A stretch of DNA of 19,477 bases from JAAZDN01 sp964440875. Its GTDB lineage: Bacteria > Bacillota_I > Bacilli_A > Erysipelotrichales > Erysipelotrichaceae. The translations under genes were made by a program, and so were the position numbers. The notes below the pieces were generated by a model. The model searched no databases and was not told the DNA's origin. It saw nothing but the letters and a program-made list of their open reading frames with translations. Numbering within the stretch: position 1 is the stretch's first letter; the number at the start of each line of letters is the position of its first letter. Location: NCBI GenBank assembly GCA_964440875.1, contig CAYTTS010000018.1, positions 1 to 19,477 on the forward strand. Reading direction: 5' to 3'. Shown here in pieces: positions 14,083 through 19,477 of this stretch.

Positions 14083-14997
14083 TTACTCCTTCTCTTTCCA
14101 ATCTGATATCGATTTGAATAATTTTTCTTTAAATCCATCTTCTAAAACATCAAACCACTCTGCATCAAACTGATTATTAAACCAAGTAAACTGTCTTTTT
14201 GCATAATTTCTTGAACGCTTTTGAATATCCTTTAAAACTTCATCTTTACTACATACACCTTCAAAATAAGGTTTCCATTCTTTATAACCAATCCCAAACA
14301 TACCACGTAATTCAAATGGATTATCATACTTATCAACAATAGCTTGTAACTCTTGCTCCAGACCTAATTCATCCATCTTTAAAACACGTTCATCGATACG
14401 TTTATAAAGAAGTTCTCGATCCATAGTTAAGGAAATAATGTGGGCATCATATATTAATGTTTCATCTTGTTTCTTAACAATATCACTCTTTAAAACATCT
14501 TGTGACTTGGCTATCGTTAAAGCTCTAATTAATCTTATACGATTATTAACATGTAGCGCTTTAGCCGATGCTTCATCTAAACTTAATAGTTCAGCATATA
14601 ATTCCTCATTACTTCGACTAGCTAAGTATGCCTCTAATTCTTCATCTTTTTCTTCTTCTAAAAAGATATAGTTTTTCAAAACAGCACTAATATATAATCC
14701 TGTTCCACCAACTATTATTGGAAGTTTTCCTCGTTTACTTATATCTTCAATTAAAGCACGAGCACGCTCTTGAAAGATTGTAACATCATAGTTTTCAGTA
14801 AGAGGGTACTCATCAACTAAATAGTGCTTCACCTCTGCCATTTCACTCTCCGTAACTTTAGCAGAACCTATATTCAACTCTTTATATATTTGGATTGAAT
14901 CTCCTGAAATTATTTCACCATTATATTTTTTGGCAATCTCTAAACTAAGATCACTCTTTCCAACACCAGTTGGACCTACAATAACTAATACTTTCAT
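14083..14997 (-). CDS. miaA: MiaA, tRNA dimethylallyltransferase
   Basis: Adds the dimethylallyl group to A37 of tRNAs that read UNN codons (i6A). It has 304 residues, with a P-loop GPTGVGKSD at 8-16, the substrate segment GDSIQIYKELNIGSAKVT (about 33-50) with the catalytic Asp of DSxQ, the PIIVGGTGLYISAVL segment (about 94-108), and the C-terminal tRNA-contact region GIGYKEWKPYF and RSRNYAKRQFTWFNN. The ATG overlaps the mutL TGA as ATGA. With the following tcdA, two enzymes that modify the same tRNA position lie side by side in the mismatch-repair operon. Confidence 0.96.
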   Translation of the reverse strand: MKVLVIVGPTGVGKSDLSLEIAKKYNGEIISGDSIQIYKELNIGSAKVTESEMAEVKHYLVDEYPLTENYDVTIFQERARALIEDISKRGKLPIIVGGTGLYISAVLKNYIFLEEEKDEELEAYLASRSNEELYAELLSLDEASAKALHVNNRIRLIRALTIAKSQDVLKSDIVKKQDETLIYDAHIISLTMDRELLYKRIDERVLKMDELGLEQELQAIVDKYDNPFELRGMFGIGYKEWKPYFEGVCSKDEVLKDIQKRSRNYAKRQFTWFNNQFDAEWFDVLEDGFKEKLFKSISDWKEKE

Positions 14998-16793
14998 CGC
15001 ATAAACTCCTTTATTAATTGATCATCACTTAACTTGATTAATGTTGGACGACCATGTGGACAGTGATGTGGACTTTCACACTTACTTAAATTATCTAATA
15101 GCTGAGATATCTCATAATTAGATAAGACATGATTAAACTTAACAGAAGCCTTACAAGCCTTACTTGCGATAAAGTCATAACGTAATTCTTCTAAACTGAC
15201 ATTTTTATTATCTTCTATATATTCCACTATATTCATAATAAACTCTTCTTGATTAAAACTCATTAACCATAGTGGAACTTCTCTTACTACAATACTATTA
15301 TTTGAAAATTCTTCACTCTTAATACTAACACTATTCAATACTTCTATTAATCTATCTTTTAAATGAGACTGTGATGCTTTCAGATTAATTATTACCGGAA
15401 TTAGTAATTCACTAGTCATAATATTATCTTCCATAATCTGTTTTCTTATTTTTTCAAAATTACTTCGCTCTTCTGCGGCATGTTGATCAATAATATATAA
15501 AGCATCTTCGCTCTCCGCTAATATATATTTACCGTGTAATTGACCAATAATTCTTAAATTTAAAAACTCTGGATGAAGTACTTTTTCAACTTTTTCTTCA
15601 CTCACAATATTATCTAACTTTTTCACTTCTTCATAAACTTTATAGATTGGCTTTTCAATAACTTCATCTCTTAGTGTCTTTTCAACCTTAGAGACTACCT
15701 CATCAATTATTTTATTATCTGAATCAACAATTTCACTGACACTTGTATCTAAAGTTATTTGATCATATACTTCTCTTTCAACTTTGATATTTTTTACTTC
15801 TTTAACTTCCATATTAGCATTAAGAGTATCTTTAATAGTTGAAGTCAAGAACTCACTTAACAACTTATCTTTAGCAATCCTAACTTCCCATTTACTTGGG
15901 TGAACGTTAACGTCAACTAATTGATAATCCATATATATTTTAATAACGGCGATTGGAAATCTATCATTAAACATTAAATGACGATAAGCATTAACGACAT
16001 CATTACTTATTTTATATGATCTAATCATTCTGTCATTTATAAAAATTTGAATATGATTTCGGTTCGCTCTTGTTTCACTTGGTAAAGCTAGTATTCCACT
16101 AACCTTAAAATCACTATTTTCATTTTCAAAAAGTATACTATTTTTCGCTAGATCTTTACCATAGACATGAAACATTAATTCAATTAAGTCGTTGTTTCCA
16201 GAGGTATGGAAAATCTCCTTATCATCAGCTATTAAAATAAAACTAATATTTGGATATGAGAAGGCAAATTTTTCAATTGTCGATGAGATAATAGCACGCT
16301 CATAAGCAGGGGAGTTAAATGATTTAAGTCTAGCTGGAGTCTTATGAAATAAACCCTCAACAGTAATCTTAGTTCCAGTATTAAAAGCAACAACATCTGA
16401 TGATACTAAATCACCATAGTGTACAACAATCTTATTACTATCAACTTTATTATTTGTCGTTAGCTCAACTTTAGCAACTGATGCTATTGATGGGATTGCT
16501 TCTCCTCTAAAGCCAAGTGTACTTATGGACCATAAGTCACTCTCTTCCTTAATTTTCGATGTTGCGTGGCGTTCAAAAGCAAGTAAGGCATCTTCCTTAC
16601 TCATACCATCACCATTATCACTTACACTAATGTAATCTATTCCACCACTCTTTACTTCTACTTCAATAACAGTAGCGTTGGCGTCAATAGCATTTTCTAC
16701 TAATTCTTTAACGATACCAGCTGGTCTTTCAACAACTTCCCCAGCCGCTATCATATTCATTAAATGCTTATCTAGTTTTATTATTTTACTCAT
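14994..16793 (-). CDS. mutL: MutL, DNA mismatch repair ATPase/endonuclease
   Basis: Links MutS mismatch recognition to strand incision. With the chosen start it has 599 residues. The N-terminal GHKL ATPase has AAGEVVERP (16-24), Glu33 and Asn34, DNGDGM (59-64) and GFRGEA (94-99). After a variable linker (about 330-405) the C-terminal dimer domain has the endonuclease motif DQHAAEERSNFE (436-447), fitting DQHA-x2-E-x4-E, ACKASV (546-551) and the metal-site CPHGRP (578-583). MutL here is therefore probably a nicking enzyme, expected in bacteria lacking MutH. The ATG at 16793 has GAGGAT seven bases upstream and overlaps the mutS end by 8 bases; an earlier in-frame ATG at 16808 lacks a ribosome site. 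Ends in TGA, confirming standard stop use. Confidence 0.96.
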   Translation of the reverse strand: MSKIIKLDKHLMNMIAAGEVVERPAGIVKELVENAIDANATVIEVEVKSGGIDYISVSDNGDGMSKEDALLAFERHATSKIKEESDLWSISTLGFRGEAIPSIASVAKVELTTNNKVDSNKIVVHYGDLVSSDVVAFNTGTKITVEGLFHKTPARLKSFNSPAYERAIISSTIEKFAFSYPNISFILIADDKEIFHTSGNNDLIELMFHVYGKDLAKNSILFENENSDFKVSGILALPSETRANRNHIQIFINDRMIRSYKISNDVVNAYRHLMFNDRFPIAVIKIYMDYQLVDVNVHPSKWEVRIAKDKLLSEFLTSTIKDTLNANMEVKEVKNIKVEREVYDQITLDTSVSEIVDSDNKIIDEVVSKVEKTLRDEVIEKPIYKVYEEVKKLDNIVSEEKVEKVLHPEFLNLRIIGQLHGKYILAESEDALYIIDQHAAEERSNFEKIRKQIMEDNIMTSELLIPVIINLKASQSHLKDRLIEVLNSVSIKSEEFSNNSIVVREVPLWLMSFNQEEFIMNIVEYIEDNKNVSLEELRYDFIASKACKASVKFNHVLSNYEISQLLDNLSKCESPHHCPHGRPTLIKLSDDQLIKEFMR

Positions 16794-19326
16794 ATGATTT
16801 ATCCTCATTTAAGTTTTTAATTAAATCATCTAATAATTGAAGAGCATTCATCGGAGTTAAATCATTAATATTAACTTCTTTTAATAATCTTTCAACTTTC
16901 TTTAAATTATTAGGTACTACTTCAACTTCCTTATAAATTATTTCATGACCACTCTCATTAATTATCTGCTCTTTCTCAAGTACTTCTAAAATACTCGCTG
17001 CTCGACTTATTACATGTTCTGGAAGGTTTGCTAATCTAGCAACGTTAATACCATAAGATCTATTAGATATACCTGGAACAACTTCATATTTAAGCGTAAT
17101 TTGATCGTTTTCTTCATGAACTAATAAGTGATAGTTAGAAACATTATCAAAATTGTCAGCTAAACTAACTAATTCATGATAATGAGTTGAGAATAATGTT
17201 TTAGCTTTAATATTTGTCGCAATATATTCTATCATTGATTTAGCAATTGCCATACCATCATACGTTGATGTACCACGACCTATTTCATCAAAGATAATTA
17301 GTGAGTTTTCAGTAGCATTACTTAAAGCATCATTAGCCTCAGACATCTCAACCATGAAGGTTGATTTTCCACTTAAAATATCATCACTTGCACCTACACG
17401 AGTAAAGATTTGATCAAATATTGGAATAGTCGCTGATCTTGCCGGAACGTATGATCCCATTTGAGCAAGAATAACAATTAATACTGACTGACGCATAAAT
17501 GTCGACTTACCACCCATATTAGGTCCTGTGATTAACCATACATCTTCATTACTCATATTTAAATGATTTGAGACATAAGTATGATCACGTAGTAAGTTTT
17601 CTAAGATCGGGTGTCTACCTTCAACAATATTAAACTCTCTATCATCACTAATTGTTGGAAGTGTATAACCTTTTAATCTCGCTACATTAGCTAATGAGTA
17701 TAATGTATCTATATTAGCAATTACATCAGATAAAGCTAAGATATCTTGTGAGTAAGTACTAATCTCTTTCACTAAATCATTGAATAGTTTAAATTCCATC
17801 TCTTTCGCAATATCATCCGCATTTAATATTTCTTCTTCTTTCAGCTTTAACTCTTCAGTTATATACCTTTCTGAATTTGTTAAAGTTTGTTTTCTAATAT
17901 AATTAAACTCATCTTTAATCTTAGCGACATTTCCTTTACTTACTTCAATAAAGTAGCCAAAGACACGATTATATCCTACTTTTAAATTAGATATATCAGT
18001 ACGCTCACGCTCCTTAGCCTCTAACTCTAATATCCATGATTGACCATCTCTTTGTATATTGTGGGCTTTATCAAGATCACTATTAAAGCCTGTTTTAAAG
18101 ATTCCACCTTCACGAATATTTGCCTTTACATCTTCTAAAATAGCACTCTCAATTAAAGCTGCTATATGATCTAGCGTATCGACATTAGCTAAGTGACTAA
18201 ACTCTGGGTATTTAATAAGACTTTCGATTAACTTAGGAGCACTATAAAGTGATTTCTTTAATCTTAAAAGGTCTAATGGATTTGCATTTCCATAAGCTAG
18301 CTTCGCATTTAAACGCTCTAAGTCATAGATTGCGCTTAAGTTTTCTTTTAAATCATCAAATAAAATATAATCATCTTTAATAACAGTTATCTCTGCCTGA
18401 CGTTTCAGGATATCAGATTTGTTAATCATTGGTTTTATTATATAATCACGTAGTAGTCTTTTCCCCATACTAGTCTCTGTATAGTCTAAGAAATCCCAAA
18501 GAGAATTTTTAACATTACCACTTTTCAATGATTCAATTAACTCTAAATTATGGACTGAATTATAATTAATCTTCATGTGGTTTTGATCACTTAAAACTTC
18601 AATCTCTCTTAAGTGATTTAACATTTTCATTTGTGTTTTATTTAAATACGATAATAAAAGTTCAACACTCTCTTTTAAATAAGCATTATCTACATTTTCA
18701 TATAAGTATGCATACTCATCTAAAACATTAACTTCACTCTCTTCACTTAATAAAATATCATCTAAAAATAATAGTTCACGTTTAGTCGAGCTATTTAAAC
18801 TATCTAAAATTATAATCTCTTTTGTATTGTAGTTTCTAAGTGAGGCAATTAAAACTTCGATATCTTTTTCAACATTAAAAACAATAACCTTACCACTAGC
18901 CATCTCAACTAAAGATACTCCATAGCCATACGCATACTCAATAACTGATGCTAAATAAATAGACTCACTGTTATCATTTAACTCATCCATTATTGTTCCT
19001 GGAGTAACAACTTTCACTACTCCACGTTTAACTATACCTTCAGCATCTTCAGGATTTTCTAATTGTTCAACAATTGCTATTTTATGACCTTTTTGTGCTA
19101 ATCGATAAATATATGATGCAGATGCATGATGTGGGACACCACACATAGGTATCTTTTCATCCGAATTATTTCTAGCTGTTAAAACTAAGTTTAACTCCTC
19201 TGCCGCAATTTTAGCATCATCAAAAAACAGTTCATAAAAATCCCCTAAACGAAAGAATAGTAAAGAATCTTCATAATCTGCTTTTATGTCTAAAAACTGT
19301 CTAATCATTGGCGTGTATTTTTTCAT
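16786..19326 (-). CDS. mutS: MutS, DNA mismatch recognition ATPase
   Basis: Mismatch-binding clamp that starts DNA repair. It has 846 residues, a normal MutS1 length. The mismatch-contact F-x-E is Phe30-Tyr31-Glu32 in GDFYELF, and domain I includes MCGVPHHA (61-68). The lever and clamp domains span about 240-540, with GYNRVFGYFIEVSKGN (451-466). The ATPase has Walker A GPNMGGKST (601-609), the STFMVEMSEA segment (655-664), Walker B LIIFDEIGRGTS (676-687), STHYHEL (713-719) and the closing SYGINVARLANLP (757-769). The C-terminal NDLTPMNALQLLDDL helix (821-835) is of MutS1 type, not MutS2 (no Smr domain). The ATG has GAGG seven bases upstream. First gene of the mutS-mutL-miaA-tcdA-arsR transcript. 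Confidence 0.97.
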   Translation of the reverse strand: MKKYTPMIRQFLDIKADYEDSLLFFRLGDFYELFFDDAKIAAEELNLVLTARNNSDEKIPMCGVPHHASASYIYRLAQKGHKIAIVEQLENPEDAEGIVKRGVVKVVTPGTIMDELNDNSESIYLASVIEYAYGYGVSLVEMASGKVIVFNVEKDIEVLIASLRNYNTKEIIILDSLNSSTKRELLFLDDILLSEESEVNVLDEYAYLYENVDNAYLKESVELLLSYLNKTQMKMLNHLREIEVLSDQNHMKINYNSVHNLELIESLKSGNVKNSLWDFLDYTETSMGKRLLRDYIIKPMINKSDILKRQAEITVIKDDYILFDDLKENLSAIYDLERLNAKLAYGNANPLDLLRLKKSLYSAPKLIESLIKYPEFSHLANVDTLDHIAALIESAILEDVKANIREGGIFKTGFNSDLDKAHNIQRDGQSWILELEAKERERTDISNLKVGYNRVFGYFIEVSKGNVAKIKDEFNYIRKQTLTNSERYITEELKLKEEEILNADDIAKEMEFKLFNDLVKEISTYSQDILALSDVIANIDTLYSLANVARLKGYTLPTISDDREFNIVEGRHPILENLLRDHTYVSNHLNMSNEDVWLITGPNMGGKSTFMRQSVLIVILAQMGSYVPARSATIPIFDQIFTRVGASDDILSGKSTFMVEMSEANDALSNATENSLIIFDEIGRGTSTYDGMAIAKSMIEYIATNIKAKTLFSTHYHELVSLADNFDNVSNYHLLVHEENDQITLKYEVVPGISNRSYGINVARLANLPEHVISRAASILEVLEKEQIINESGHEIIYKEVEVVPNNLKKVERLLKEVNINDLTPMNALQLLDDLIKNLNEDKSYE

Positions 19327-19333
19327 AATAAAA

Positions 19334-19403
19334 CCTCAACTTCTAAGACTTATTGTATCAAAATATCACTATTTATTAAAGATACAAGACTTAGTAATTG
19401 AGG
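19334..19403. repeat. Imperfect inverted repeat spanning the mutS promoter and ribosome site
   Basis: Three matched blocks face each other in order: CCTCAA 19334-19339 with TTGAGG 19398-19403, CTAAG 19343-19347 with CTTAG 19390-19394, and TTGTATC 19353-19359 with GATACAA 19381-19387, around a 21-base loop. The unpaired joins are 3/3 and 5/2 bases. The outer block contains the mutS Shine-Dalgarno bases (GAGG, minus strand), so RNA made from further upstream can hide that site, whereas mRNA starting near 19345 lacks the partner arm. Confidence 0.65.
19352..19360 (-). promoter_or_regulatory. Extended -10 promoter of mutS
   Basis: TGATACAAT (19360-19352) is an extended -10 box (TG-n-TACAAT). The -35 region at 17 bp is poor (TTTAAT), as tolerated by extended -10 promoters. 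The predicted start near 19345 leaves a leader of about 19 bases containing the GAGG ribosome site. Confidence 0.55.
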
Positions 19404-19412
19404 TCTTTAAGT

Positions 19413-19477
19413 TTAAAATCCGTTTTCTTTTAATATTTCATTAATATCACCAATAAATGTATAATTAAACATTTCAT
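19413..19477 (-). CDS. 3' end of a minus-strand gene, product unknown (partial)
   Basis: An open frame enters from the window edge and ends in TAA at 19415-19413. The last 20 residues read EMFNYTFIGDINEILKENGF. The segment is too short to identify and does not show the usual MiaB C-terminal ending, although miaB often precedes mutS in Bacillota. No strong terminator separates it from mutS, so read-through into mutS is possible. A separate 19-residue ORF starting at the internal ATG is less likely. Confidence 0.5.
   Translation of the reverse strand, partial: EMFNYTFIGDINEILKENGF

Noticed and set aside
14994..14996. Possibility of mycoplasma code (TGA as Trp)
   Set aside because: Trp is TGG in these genes, and TGA ends mutL, yclN, yclO and the leader ORF at tidy overlaps with the next start codons.
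1..19477. CRISPR array, prophage, insertion sequence or tRNA/rRNA genes
   Set aside because: No regular repeats, transposase, integrase or terminal inverted repeats of IS type, and no tRNA or rRNA signatures were found; the window is housekeeping and transport genes.

Overview
The window comes from an AT-rich, low-GC Gram-positive-type bacterium (Bacillota or a relative of the walled ancestors of mollicutes). This rests on the strong A+T bias, strong AGGAGG-type ribosome sites, Gram-positive-style lipoproteins, a Bacillus-like Pho box, an iron transporter with the gene order of Bacillus yclNOPQ, and a MutL that carries an endonuclease motif. TGA is a real stop (mutL, two iron permeases, a leader ORF) and Trp is TGG, so the genetic code is the standard bacterial one, not the mycoplasma one. 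I cannot name the genus.

Layout. (1) 58-6308, minus strand: one compact phosphate-starvation operon transcribed pstS-pstC-pstA-pstB-phoU-phoB-phoR. Junctions overlap or nearly touch, and the only clear promoter lies upstream of pstS at about 6.35 kb, with four 11-bp-spaced PhoP/PhoB-type hexamers. The transporter and the system that senses its performance are therefore probably made together and autoregulated. PstS itself has its two halves in swapped order (circular permutation). (2) 6309-6650: a 342-base gap holding the Pho promoter, an intrinsic terminator and, upstream of it, a candidate structured small RNA of about 200 nt with its own -10 box. (3) 6651-10305, minus strand: a siderophore uptake operon yclN-O-P-Q preceded by a 30-codon leader ORF whose stop overlaps the yclN start (ATGA), and by a stem-loop starting at the predicted transcription start. 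(4) 10489-11874, plus strand: a divergent MATE efflux pump. (5) 11922-12985: a small unrecognised lipoprotein (minus) and a RimJ/RimL-type acetyltransferase (plus), driven by back-to-back promoters whose -35 boxes overlap. (6) 12995-19326, minus strand: mutS-mutL-miaA-tcdA-arsR, combining mismatch repair, two tRNA A37 modification enzymes and an SmtB-like zinc regulator. The 3' end of another minus-strand gene enters at 19413-19477.

Convergent gene pairs share bidirectional hairpin terminators that overlap the stop codons. Most genes are ordinary core functions. The most interesting points are the permuted PstS, the unidentified structured RNA between the Pho and iron operons, the leader ORF and 5' hairpin of the iron operon, and a long inverted repeat over the mutS promoter that could hide the mutS ribosome site in read-through mRNA.
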